Shown here: positions 44,101 to 57,200 of the stretch, piece after piece
Layout of the letters: every line of letters starts with the position of its first letter
Numbering within the stretch: the first letter of the stretch is position 1
From: Apostichopus japonicus
Lineage: Eukaryota; Echinodermata; Holothuroidea; Aspidochirotida; Stichopodidae
Assembly: GCF_037975245.1 (NCBI RefSeq)
Contig: NC_092583.1
Location: forward strand, 4,869,264-4,933,263
Direction: 5' to 3'
Length of the DNA stretch: 64,000 nt
The notes under the pieces: model-generated
Databases searched by the model: none
Seen by the model: the letters and a program-made list of their open reading frames with translations, nothing else
Told to the model about the DNA's origin: nothing
Translations under genes and position numbers: made by a program

Positions 44101-47100
44101 CAGACGCTCGGAAACATTCAGGGTGTACCCCAGACAATTACCATACCGATTCAAAGTCAGACAGTTGGACAGCAGTTGGCGGGGGCTAACATTTTTATAC
44201 AGACACCGCAAGGCCTGCAAGCAGTGCAGCCGGGTCAAGCTCTCTACCAGAATCCTGTCTTCTTAGGAGGTAATAATGGAGGAGTGCAAACATTACAGAT
44301 ACAAGGGCTTAATGTAGCCGGTCAACAGCAGCAGCAGACGGCTACTTCCAATGCCATCACGGCCGTACCGTATGCTACGACTATCGGTGGACAACAGGTA
44401 CAGATCAGTCAGATGCAAGCAGCAACACTTGGCAACAAAGGTCAAATTGGTGAGTCACCATTTGTGTTACGCAATTTGAGTCATTTTTTAGGACTTTTCA
44501 AAAAATGTCTAGTACTAAGAAGTGTAGTCGTGGAGAGGTTTAAGTAAGGATGTGTCGAAGGATGTAATTATCCATTCAAAAGTTAGATCTTGGAAGTAGT
44601 ATGAAGGAAATGGGTTAACTTTTTGTAGCACTACCACCCTGCATGGAATGTTTTTTTTTGTATTGGTGTACTTCTACCAAAATCATCCTTTTGAGTGTTG
44701 GGGGGGGGGGGGTTGTGAGGGGTAGGGGCGGGTAATGTTGCAAATGCTCAAAATATATCTTTGTAGCCGCCACAAACTTTTCAAATTGAACCGTTAAGTT
44801 GATGCCAATTATAGAGTATTCAAATGGTTTCAACTGACAGGACACCTTTGCTGAAAACAATAAGAAGATTCCGCTTGTATCAGAACATTGGCCACTCTAA
44901 AATGCATAATTTACCTTCACAGGCACTTTGTGCAGTTGGTTCACAGGCATTTTCTCTCTTCCTTTCTTCTTTGCAAGTAGTTACACAAAACAACAGCAAT
45001 GGGATCACCTTGCCAACCAAATCATGGACTAATCAACAGGCTGTTACCAATACTACACAGTCATCTAATCTGCTCACACCCCAGCAGGTGGTTACTGGGT
45101 CCGCCCAATTTATATCTCTGCCTGGTGATGGAGAGATCCCAGATGGGAGCTCTCAAAGGGTCAAGAAGGTGGTCAAGAGAATGGCATGTACCTGTCCGAA
45201 TTGTTCAGATTCTGAAAAGTGAGTGAGTTGTGTTTATGAAGGCATGTTTGGACGTACAGTGTTTTACTGAAGATCAATGTTAGTGAGGGTACTCATGGTA
45301 TGATGTTTTAAGGCTATCGGTCCTAATAATGCATCAATACTTTTATTGAAAGGTGCTTTTTAGCTGCATGACACAGAAATTACATTCACCTTATTCCCAT
45401 GTTTCAGAGAAAGCCAATGTCAATTTAGGGAACAGCATACCCCTCCTCCCCACCCTGACCACCCCTCCCTGCCCTCCTCCAGGAAATTTCAGAAATAGAA
45501 TACTACTATGTCATGTTCTGGTTTACAGGGTTGTTTACAAAGTTTCCATACCGAATTAACCCAACTGCTATTACACAGATAAATGTACACTACCTCTCAA
45601 AATAGTGCAAAACAGGTGCGTTAAGACCTCTGCTTAATATTAACAGTATGCAAGAAAGGTGCTTAGTGAATTACAGGTGCACTCTTAAAAATTTCAGGTA
45701 GAGATAAGTCAGTAAATGGGGATAGTTATGGTTATAGCACATGTAATGTTTTTCACATGATGCAGTTAGTGAGATTGTTGATTTGATTAATATTGGCAAG
45801 TATTACAACTGTGTGTTGTTGCTTAAAGCAGCATTTTGCATCCTTTTCTATGATTTTTCTCAACCTCACTGATTCCACTTTGCCATAACGACATACATAA
45901 CTAGCTAATCTATTTATATTTTACTTCAAATGGTGGCATAAAAGTCGAAAAATTTGCAACTTTCAACTTTGTTGTTCTCCAAGATATTTTCCGTTGGGAA
46001 CCCAATAAACCTCGCCCATAATATGAATATTTAAACACTACGAACGTCATTGACAAATACGTAATATAACACCACGCTTGATTTGTGTACAATCTATATG
46101 GCAGTTGTATCAGGGAGTTGCATAACAACTCCCTGGTTCATGTGGTTGTACCAACGCAAAGTCTTGAATCTATTTTTAGCAATGGCTCATAACTAAACCT
46201 GCATCTGATTGGTTGCATTCAAACTAGTGGGTTTGGCGGAATTGTATACGATTAATTTTAACTGTGGAATTTGTCGAGGACACTCTTCTCATTATCGACA
46301 TAAATCGTTAATTACTCGCTAATTAATGATCTTGGCAGGGTGAAACTTGGATGGTATCTAAGTTTGCTGTTTTATGATTGATACATGTAAAAAAATCGAT
46401 GCACATGATAAAAAGGTGGAAAAAAGTGACCCAACGCAAAATGCTGCTTTAAGTGTGGTATTGATGCTCGTACTGATGTCTAAGATATGTATATGTATCC
46501 ATTTTAACATAGGATGGGATTCCTGTTTTATTTGACATTGCCTTGCCTTGCATTTGATAGTTTGTGTTGTTTTGACCTTAATTGTAGACATTTTCACTAT
46601 TTACAATTTTCAAAGGTTTTGGGTGAATGTCACAAGTCAAATGTCTGCATCCAGCAGTAGGACTTCCACATACCATTTATGAACATCTACAGTGATATAT
46701 ATGAGGTTGTGTACAGTGCAGTAGGTAAAGCTGAAATATTTATTATCTATATACACCTAGTGGTAATTGTTTGGTCTCTACATTGCAGGAATCACAGTGG
46801 ATCTGGTAAAAAGAAGCAGCATATCTGTCACATAGCTGGTTGCAAGAAGGTTTATGGGAAAACTTCACATCTCAGGGCCCACTTGAGGTGGCACACTGGT
46901 GAAAGGCCTTTCGTTTGTGACTGGATCTTCTGTGGCAAGAGATTCACACGGTCAGATGAACTTCAGAGACACAAAAGAACACACACAGGTAAACTATGGC
47001 GGAGTTAAATGTGGCGGTTAAAATGAAGTTTTTGTTTTATGGATATACTTAGTTGAACACACACAGGTAAAGTCTAATAGAGTAAAATGTGGCGGTTAAA

Positions 47101-48884
47101 ATGAAGTTTGTGTTTTATGGATATACTTAGTTGAACACACACAGGTAAAGTCTAATAGAGTAAAATGTGGCGGTTAAAATGAAGTTTGTGTTTTATGGAT
47201 ATACTTAGTTGAACACACACAGGTAAAGTCTAATAGAGATAAATGTGGCGGTTAAAATGAAGTTTGTGTTTTATGGATATTTAGTTGTTTTAATTTTTAA
47301 TGTTTACTTGAACGTTGACATCAGTTGGATTTTGCCTACAAGCACTATCACCAAAAACACTGATAAGAACAGATTACAAGCTATGGTAGTTAGTACTGCT
47401 ATATATACAAAGCATAGCGTATTCCATAGAATGTTCAATGTGTACCTGCTTCGAATTTTACAAGTTTAGCCAATGCCCCCCTCCCCCCCACCCCCATATG
47501 AATATATAAATACATGCCAGTGGTTAAGGAGCCTTTTGGGGTAACATCAAGTTCTCACTGGTATTTTCCGGAATTTACAACCCACAATAGTTTACTGCAT
47601 GTAGGCTTTTGAGAGCAGCTCAATAAAACAACATTTGCTGATAATAAGCAGTAACACAGGGTTTATGATATCAGGGCGTACAGAAATCAAGCCAATTCTT
47701 TGACTGATGATTGTTTACTGAATTTATATCGTATATTTAAATTTGTGGTCTCTACTGGCAGAAAATGATCTGACTTGTATACACAACAGGAAGCAAATTC
47801 ATACTTTTCAGGGGATAAGTGGTTTCTATTTTGTGGAGAAAATATGTAAATTAAGTATCGGCACAAGAAATTAAATTGACATCACTAATGATCTCTCATT
47901 ATCACTGGTGAATTAACACAAGCTGCCAAACAAGTTAACTATGAGGAGAGTCACTTAGTGTTATGTGCAATAGCTTACAAGTATTAAGATCGTTCATGGG
48001 GTCATGACCTTGGGTTTGCCGAGTCGAATTCATTGTTAAGAGATATTGCAGGAGAAATGGACAGAAACATTTAAGAGCCTGTGTTCATGAAGACATATAC
48101 TCATTAAATTGTTAGTGTGGAAATTTATGCTTGTATATTTCATGAAATCGACGTACACTTCTGAAATCGCATGGCAGTTCTTGAAACAGAATGAAACATC
48201 AAGTTTTGCTGATGCTGTCCATGAAATTTTAAAAATCCAATTTGATCACTGTCCATGTATGTACTTAAACATATGTATGTATGTATGTATGTATGAATGT
48301 GACACCTTGACTTGTAAAGTCAAAATTGCATAATGGATTAATTTCACACCTGGTACATGGATTCATGTTAGTGCTTACAAGAACACTATTGGTTTGCAGA
48401 GAGGTCAAATGTCATGTGGGACCACCAGAGGTGAAAATGTGAACTATAAGATGATAACTCCCCTAAGTAAAGTTTTCATGAGATTCATACTTATTGTAGG
48501 TCCACCTTGGTGTGTAGAGCATTTTTCAATTTGTTGTTGTTTTTGTTGCTATTCTTTGCAGGAGAGAAGAAATTTGAGTGCACTGAGTGTGGTAAACGTT
48601 TCATGAGAAGTGATCACCTGACGAAACACGTCAGAACTCACATAAATAAACAAAGGAGCAAAGATTCGCCAGATGTTAAACCTGGAGATATGGAGATGGG
48701 TGGCATGGAAGCATCCCCTTCAATGGTAGAAGGAGAGGGTCTTCAAAGGACAATAGTCACACCAGCAATGGATTCATCTATGATTACCATGAACAGCAAC
48801 ATTCAAGCCACTCAAGGTATGGTTGGGAAACCTATGGAAGGTACTAACATGGTTGAAGATGGGGAGAATATCACACTTAACTGA
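41138..48884 (+). CDS. Sp1-4: Sp family zinc-finger transcription factor (Sp1/Sp3/Sp4 type), complete
   Basis: Six coding exons, 41138-41179, 41343-42341, 43717-44449, 44978-45218, 46789-46988, 48562-48884, sum to 2538 nt, 845 aa. The Sp box [14 protein letters not shown] lies near residue 20. Two long glutamine-, serine- and threonine-rich activation domains follow in exons 2 and 3. The Buttonhead box [13 protein letters not shown] ends exon 4. Three C2H2 fingers follow: [40 protein letters not shown] and [18 protein letters not shown]. The helix contacts KTSHLRA, RSDELQR and RSDHLTK are those of Sp1 and predict binding to GGGCGG/CACCC boxes in the nucleus. The tail after the fingers is acidic and poorly conserved. 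Q-rich architecture assigns it to the Sp1-4 group and not Sp5-9. The ATG at 41475 is internal to exon 2, not the start. Exon 5 ends between fingers 2 and 3. Confidence 0.97.
46978..47295 (+). repeat. 78-bp tandem repeat that multiplies the exon-5 splice donor of Sp
   Basis: The end of exon 5 with its donor, ACACACACAG|GTAAA, is repeated downstream with GT at 46989, 47067, 47145 and 47223, exactly 78 bp apart. The units share TGTGGCGGTTAAAATGAAGT and TTATGGATATACTTAGTTGA. Only the first donor keeps the reading frame, because the next bases give a stop within a few codons. Confidence 0.95.
48300..48520. repeat. GGTCA-rich ~130-bp repeat, partial, before the last Sp exon
   Basis: It contains CACCTGGTACATGGATTCAT, TACAAGAACACTATTGG, GAGGTCAAATGTCATG and GATGATAACTCCCCTAAGT, as in the 24.2-kb array. 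A GTAT microsatellite (about 48268-48295) precedes it. Confidence 0.6.
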
Positions 48885-50620
48885 GAAACAGCAAGAGGCT
48901 GCACCATTGGCAGATGTGTGAATCTGATGGTCATTTACAGAGCGCACCAGCCAAGTCAACCACACCAGACCAGTACTGTTAGAGTTGTCTCTGATGGCCA
49001 TTAACAGTGTACCAGCCAAGTCAAATATTGGAGGTATAAAAACGGAGTACCTACAACAGTTGAAGGTCTTATCTGATGATCAAAAACCGAGCATACCAGC
49101 CAATCAAATGTATTTGAGGTAAAGCTATGGAAGATGCTACATGTGGGAGAATATCAAACAAACTAGGAAACAAGGAAACCAAGCTCAAAAACTAAACTCA
49201 AACAAGGAAACTAAGCTCAAGATGTACATCCATTTGGTGGTTGATTCTGCACTGGTTTATACCTACAATACAGTACTCAAGTACCTACAGTGTACCTACA
49301 TGTACCTACTGTGGCTTTACAGGAAAATCCTGCTCCTACACAAGTCACTTGAAAAACATAAAATCTGCTCCTACTTTGAGTATTCCTTGGACTAGGGAAT
49401 ATGATATAAGTATGTTGATAGCTTGGACAGTAATAAATGCTATTTGCTACCAGGGAGTAAACATGAAGGTAAAGAGGGTGAACTGGTTGCATGTATGGAG
49501 GTTGTTTTCTAGATTATTTAGCACTGGTTCATTCTGCGCTGGTAAGGGCATTTAGCACTGGTAAGTGGATGCTACTACAAACAAGTTGCATAGAACTTCC
49601 CCACTTAGGTAGCAGATTGGTGTAATATTAGTCTGTTCGTACAAAGTGTCTTCATTATTTCTTTATCTTCATTATTTCTTTATGAATTAGTATGTCGGTC
49701 AACATCATTGCCTGCAGTCCTTGCAATCAGGTAAACTTAATACTTGGTTATTGGAAACTGGTTTTTAATTTGTTTCAACATAACTGTATTGCTTTTACTC
49801 CGCTGACAGAAATCCAGCAGAGAATGTTTGGTCAGCTGCGTACATACCTGTTGGATCCTCATAGAAAGTGGAGGAAAGCTACATCATACATAATATTGCA
49901 TCAGCTTAGTGTCAGTAGTGCTGTTTCCAAGTTACCGAAAGTAAATTAATTTTATTTAGCACACTCTCTACGGTAGGTGTACAAGTTTCACTATCGTTAA
50001 TTTTAAGTTGGATTTTCAAAGCAGGGAACTAAGTTTTAATATCGATGTGGAGCAGGTGGTGTGGGAGAAATACCTCTTCCCACAGCAACATTGCCTGTGC
50101 AGTAGAAACTGGTTTCAAATATAAAAAATTATTCCACCATCATACAGTTTTGTTACGTTTCTGATCAATATCCATTCTGAGGCAAACTGGAAGTGCTTTG
50201 AAATTATTTTGCAACGATTCTACAATCGTTTACAAAAGGCGGGTGATATCCATCTCTTCTCATCGGATCTTTCGTTTACTGAGACTTTAAAACTTTTACA
50301 AACTTTTAATACTGTTGTTGCATCAAAGACAATTTTCTGAAATATTTTAGAGACTTAAAGCGAAAGGTGTTTAAGGGTGTACATACTTTATGAAGGCAGA
50401 TGCTCAAATTGTTTAAATTTGTTTGTATATTCAGTAAAGTTAAAGACGTGTCTGCATTCATTGTCGTGAAGCAGTTTCATTAATCATGACCATATATCAA
50501 TTGAAACAGAAAACTGTCATAGGAAGTTCAGGGACACTTGTCAAGTTGATGGGAAAGTATTTTGTACTCATACTGTGAATAAGAATAAATAAATAAAAGG
50601 ATATCAAACTGAATTGAATG
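48885..50620 (+). other. Sp 3' UTR and flank
   Basis: It contains three degenerate direct repeats around 48918, 48990 and 49070 with TCTGATGGTCATT / TCTGATGGCCATT and ACCAGCCAAGTCAA. A run of AATAAATAAATAAAAGG at about 50583-50600 is a plausible polyadenylation signal, giving a UTR of about 1.7 kb. Short frames here are not supported as genes. Confidence 0.5.
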
Positions 50621-51273
50621 TTTGTTATTTTTCATTATGTATTGGTATTATCAAATTCTTCATGATGTTGGACATCACAAATCAAAGCCTTTTTGTGGTT
50701 ATTGAAATTTCTGGATAATGAAAGTCCATCCATCCTGGCATGTGCGCATCCATTAAAGTCGGCATTGGCAGTTTTCTCTGCCATGTCATAATTTTCACCA
50801 ATAGTTTTCACAATTTCGACAATTTTCACCATAGTTTTCACCAAACAAATTGTTCAGTTTCATGGGAGGGTTCCAGACACCAGTCTTTCATCCATGACTA
50901 CTTGTCAAATTAATGACTCTTTTATACCTAAGTAAGGTACTTAGTAATCTTTTGATTCCTAAGTAATATTACTATTGTTTTATCCAGAGTTTTATCCAGA
51001 GTTGTATCCAAAAGATAAGTTTTATTCAAAAACTCTAAAACATTCCACAATTAGTTGATCCAAACAATTTGTTAACTCCCTCAACTAGATTGTCACTGTT
51101 ACTGCAGTCACAGGTAACTCCAGTCCCGAGGGTCACAATTCACAAACACTACATATTGGTCAAGACACTTGTTTTTCTTCCCAGGAATGATCAATATAGT
51201 GGCATGGGATGTGGGCAACAAAAAGTTTTCTTTACTCCATGTGCTGTTCTCAGGTGTAGGACCTCCACCATAG

Positions 51274-54200
51274 CTCAAAAATCTCCCTTTTGATCTGAAA
51301 GAAAAATTGGATCTTTATGAATTGTGGTGCAGCACTGATGTTGATAAACATCAATTCATGAACACTCGACATTAGTTTATTGGTAGTCATTCCACATGGT
51401 GCCCAGCAGTGGAGACATGAAGGTAAGGTGTTTTGGATGTTTTCACCGCAAACTATTCCTACCAATTACAAAAAACAAACTAAAATAGTTTTACAGTCTA
51501 ACAAACATTGCCCAGGGAAATTGATCCCATCTCTCACCGCTCATTGCTAGTCGTTTTTCTTGCCATCCTTTCTCCATTCCAGTCACAAACTGCTCCAATA
51601 CCTCAATGCTTTGCATCAAGCTAGTCTTCTTGTAGTCTGCAAAGGAGAGAAGATACATTACAGACTCAGATATCAATTAGCTTTAGTAAATTGCAACAGA
51701 AATATTAACTGATCAAACATATCAATGCATAAAATATGACTGTCAAAATAATGGCTTGTATTACCAGATTGGTGACTAGCGTTACACTGTTGTAATACTT
51801 GGACATAATAATATTGGTAGGTTACCTAAAAATGCACTGTATCTGTGATGGTTACAGTATCTTACATGCAGTTGTATCAGAAAGTAATGTCACATGAGAC
51901 ATGTCTCATGACACAAAGAGATGGAGAGTGTAAACTAACAGGTCTTTGTTCAGCTGTGTCTAATAAAGATCTGTTCATTAACAGGGTATGCGAGACAGAT
52001 GAGTCTTTAAAGACGAAGGCCTGTTACTTACTAACAATGGCTACTGTCCTAACCTACTGCCTTTTGGACTATTCCAAATCGTTACTAGGGGGTGTATCTT
52101 GTACCAAGTATACTTATCATTACAGTTACCTTTCATTCTCCTCTTTGGAGGTGTTGGTTGGTCACCTTCTATGACTTCTGGCTTATTCTTCTTGTCATAC
52201 TCATCAATTTCCGTACACAATTGACTGCACGGAAAGAAATAACCACAGACAATAAAACACTTACAATTAATACTATGTTAATCATGGACATTTAAACAGG
52301 AATTCATCTCAACTTAAAAGTGATTACTGTGAGCATTTGCTATTCAAGGGTTGCTTAAGAAGTTATCATATAGACAATATAAAAGAAATGATCAACTTCA
52401 AATAAAAAAGTAGCAAGCTTTCTACAACTATACAATACATGGCCAACTTCCTCTGTACAGCCTCGGTTAACATCTTCTGCATGCCTCTATACAATTTGGA
52501 TTTGGGACTTAATAACAGACACAACTACAAAGTTAATTCATACCTGATGTCTGGTACAGTGAAAGGATCAAATCTGTCAACATCTTTCACACTGATAGGG
52601 ACACAGACCTTGCCAGTTTTCGGATGCACGCAGAATGGACTCTTAAGAAGATGGTTGATTCCTTTACTAACGTTCACGTCAAGGCGAGGGTAGCAGTACT
52701 GTAGACCGATCTCCTTGCAACAATGGCGAGACTTTCGAATGTTTGCCTGAAATGATCATAAAGTAACAGAGGTTTAACTTTAATTCTTTGTCTAGGTAAG
52801 GGTGATAGTTTAATCCTTTGACTTTTAATCCAGTGGATGCTTAATCCTTTCCTCGGGCAAAGTGACATCAATAAGCTCACAAGATTGAAACCAACCTAAG
52901 ACTTTTGATGGACAAATTGTTAAAAATGTCAATGGCCTGTGTCTTTATTTGAATGTTGTACAGCTTTGGAATATAAATATGTGCAATACAGAATTCCAGA
53001 AACAAACATTTGATTGGTGCAATAAGAACTAGGCAAATGCACAAAACTCTCATAATAATATTATAAGGAATTATTATAAAGAATAATTATCCAAGAGGTG
53101 TGATGAAACAGGTGTTCATCCACAGCCACCATATATCGTGGGCAGACAGCATAAGTATCACTTCCTACCATGGGGGTGAAGTGGTTGCTATGGATAATTG
53201 ATTTAATGTCAAGAAACACCTAGATAATGTCACAAATTTACTTACATCACCATCAACTAAGCTCATGTGTCTCATCCTAAATGACTCCCAACGATCTTTA
53301 GAGTTCTTTTCCTTCTCCATGAGTTTGAGAACATCCTCCCGTAAATCTGTGCGATTTGTCAAAGAAATCTCTTAAAATCAGACATAAATATGGTGAAAAA
53401 ATGTATAGTTATTGTTAATAACAACATGAAGTAAGTACACGAGAGAAAACTTGAATAAAAAAAGTGTGTTTTAGTATAGAGGCATTCTAAACCTCCTTCC
53501 CCCAGAACCACTCCCCTTCCTGAGCTGAGAGATCAACAGACCTTCAAACAAACATTGCTGATATGTTAACACAATTGTGAAGACAGCAAAAAAAAACCCC
53601 CCAAAAACCCAATACCTTAAATGCTAAGTCATAGAGAGAACTTTTGGTCACTGAGCAGTGAAACGTCCAGTGCTGGACATTTTAGCTTTACCCTTCTTGC
53701 ATACCATATAGCTTTACGCTTATTGCATACAATCAAGATTACAAACTTAATTGTCAGAGTATGCTGGGTAATATCTTGTGACATTGCATGACCTCTAACC
53801 CATGCTTTTATTGAAGCCCTAAGCATGCAATGCATTGTACATTCAAGTACTTAAATCTGTCAAAAGCTGTTTTCAGCCTATCAGATTGCTGGACAAATCA
53901 CAATTGTCAGTTGCTCTTAAGATCTAAAAACATGAAGAACCATTCATCAGTGTGAAAATATTTGAATGTTTTCTTGAAAAGGATACTATCATCAGGAATT
54001 ATCGCTAGGGCTTTCTGCCAAGACTCCTTGTCGCCGAGGATGTCCTGCTTATCTAGAGCATAGTCGTCGAAATAATCATTGATGATACCAATGGCTCGTC
54101 TGTGAATACCAAAAAGAAACTGAATAACTCTTATAGATTCATTTAGAAAAAGGAAAACTATGTATAATCTTAATGCTGTATAGTCAATAATATATTAATT

Positions 54201-57200
54201 TAAATCTCTCAAGGAAACATATGGAAACTCTTTCACCAAAGTAGAAGATAAAACTATCAAACAAAATCTCGCTTTAGCTATGTAGAGTAATGATCTTTTC
54301 TTTTGACTGAGCACACTCTTACATAGATGCCAAAGATGTAAACTAGAATAAGACAAGATCGGTGGAGTCATAATACACAAGTTAATTTTCATTACGAGCA
54401 ATCTGTTTAGTTGTATTAGCAATAAAACGACTACTGCCAACTTCCATGTCAAGAAAGATCTTATCGTTTGAATACAAAAACAACCACAAGCAGTTGCAAA
54501 TGTAGTTGTATAATTCTTAACTCACTCTATAGATGGATGGATGTTTTCTGGCAAATGAACTTTCCTCACATTGTTTTCACCTCCCTAGCAACAGAGAGTA
54601 AAAATAAAAGATACATATAATCAAACTAAAAGCTGCATTGGCTGAAATTATTATATTTTACTCAAAATTGTTGTACAGTCAGTTTCACTGACCGCTGTAA
54701 GGCTGTATTATTCACAGAATTTTGAAAAGGAAATTTTCTCAAGACTTTCAGATTAAAATGCAGTTCTTCCAATTAAGTAGAAATTAGTAGAGGTGTGATG
54801 TTAGTCATTAGACATGTGTAACTGTCTATTGGTATCTCAGAATACACTATCAAAATACATGCCAGCTAATATCAGTGTCTGAAGTATACAATCAGAAAAT
54901 AATGGTGTATCAGAGTATACTAGTATCTAAGAGTTTTACTATCAGACTACATCTCAAAGTAAACTGGTATCTCAAGTATACTATCTGAGCATACTGGTGT
55001 CTCAGAGTATACTAATATCTAAGAGTTTACTATCAGACTACACCTCAAAGTAAACTGGTATCTCAAGTATACTATCTGAGCATACTGGTGTCTCAGAGTA
55101 TACTAATATCTAAGAGTTTACTATCAGACTACATCTCAAAGTAAACTGGTATCTCAAGTATACTATCTGAGCATACTGGTGTCTCAGAGTATACTAGTTT
55201 CTAAGAGTTTTACTATCAGACTACATCTCAAAGTAAACTGGTATCTCAAGTATACTATCTGAGCATACTGGTGTCTCAGAGTATACTAATATCTAAGAGT
55301 TTACTATCAGACTACATCTCAAAGTAAACTGGTATCTCTAGTATACTATCTGAGCATAGTGGTGTCTTAGAGTATACAAGTATCTAAGAGTTTATTTTCA
55401 GATAACATCTCAAGGTAAAGTGGTATCTCAAGTATACTATCTGAGTATACTGGTGTCTCAGAGTATACTAGTATATAAGAGTTTGCTATCAGACTACATT
55501 TCAGAGTAAACTGGTAATGTATTGTCTCTGGCAATAGATATTGCATTAGATGTCAACAAGATGACAGAGATCATCTGGTTCATTAGTTAATTAACTAATT
55601 AATGAACTTAAGTTACATTTGGAGGTGACGCTGCTGCCCTTTGTATACACTTTACTGCCTCAACATGTCTAACAATAAATAAGCCAAGATGCAAAGGATC
55701 ATGGGAGCTTAATGTGGAAGAGACAGGGAGAATGATCAAAGTGGACAAGAAGATAGTTGTACCTTCACGAGACTGAGATATTCAGCGACGGCTCCTCTCG
55801 CATTTTGAGACAGCTTCCTTGCTGCCTCATCTGCTATCCAGCAATGGACGCCACGACGACCAGAATATACCCACAGTCGATGATCAAAACCAAAGTCCTC
55901 TGCAGATAAAGGAATATGAGGATCATTGAAATAATCGGAAGTAGAATCCATACTGAGGCAAATACCCAAAGTTAATAAGATGTCCATGTCTGATGACAAA
56001 AAATTGATAAGAATCCCTCCTTGGTACTGAATAGAGCAAAGGGACAAATAAACAGAAGATAGTTTAATATGTGAGTATATTGTGCACTACAGAGATCACT
56101 TTTACAATGACATTCACCCTTAATAATATCATAAGTAATATTTATATAGCACATAATCAGCAAAGCTGCTCAAAGAGCTTTACAAATGTAAAACCTAAAA
56201 ACAAATAGTAACAAAAACCAAAATATATAGAACCAATAAGGCATAAAAATGAGTTATCCTGAGAATGAGTCATCAATGAGTTATAAAATTTATCGTATAA
56301 GGCAGCGGTTAGTGTCCACCTCACAATTCGTAGGTTACCGGATCAAAATTCCGCCAGGAGCCAGATTCTCTTGACCTATTCAAAAATCACAGCAGTGCAG
56401 TGGTGATGTGCGGAATCTTCCGTGGATCTGGTATTTCTGGTTTGTGAACTTGGGAAAAGGGGTTTGCTTCTGTTCTTCACTTGGTTTTGAAACAACTTTG
56501 TTCGTCATGGCTGCACTGCAATTATATTGAATGGGCTGCCTTTGCCTTCCTTGAGCAGTGTTTGAGAAAGTGGTCAGATGGGGTATACACTCTCATCCAT
56601 CAGATGGAGACGTTAAATGTCGGTCAAGGAAGCAGGGAAGGGAGTGAATTCACACCCCTGCCTCGTTATCTTCTGAACACTTATCGAAAAGAGAAGGCTT
56701 GAAATAAGCCGGTGTTCATCCCCGATCTAACACGGTTAGGGTCTCAAAATAAGCTACTGTAAGGCCTTCGGTCTCTAAACTAAATTAAACTATATTTACC
56801 ATCTAAAGCTCTGTCAACAATTTTTATAGCCATCTTCATCAAAGGCCAGCATTTTGGGCAAATGTCAGCTCCTCTGTTGAAAAACAAACCGAGGAGAAAT
56901 TAAGTAGCTAAGACCACAAACAGCACCACTGTAAAATGATCGAAAACTAGAAAACATAGGTTGAGGTTGAATGGTTTAACATTACTTAATTTAGTCTCAG
57001 AGTGCAAAAGTCCACACTTTCAGGTTATGACCAAACAGCTTCATGGAGACCAGACTTGCATTGCTGTTCTAGTTAGCAGGCTCCTTTATGTGATTTCAGC
57101 TCATCTTACTTTTCAATCAGACTTTTCCAGTTGATTCTAAGATTTTCCAAGCAACATAATCTATCTAATTTCAATTTTGTACTCAGTTCTGAAGACATAC

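Noticed and set aside
51491-51538. Read-through C terminus of PRIM1 exon 11 ([15 protein letters not shown])
   Set aside because: A good donor (GGTGAGAG) and a short last exon giving DQKGDF match the conserved PRIM1 end better.
56481-56702. 73-codon frame
   Set aside because: It lies inside a SINE-like repeat in PRIM1 intron 4, on the opposite strand to the gene.
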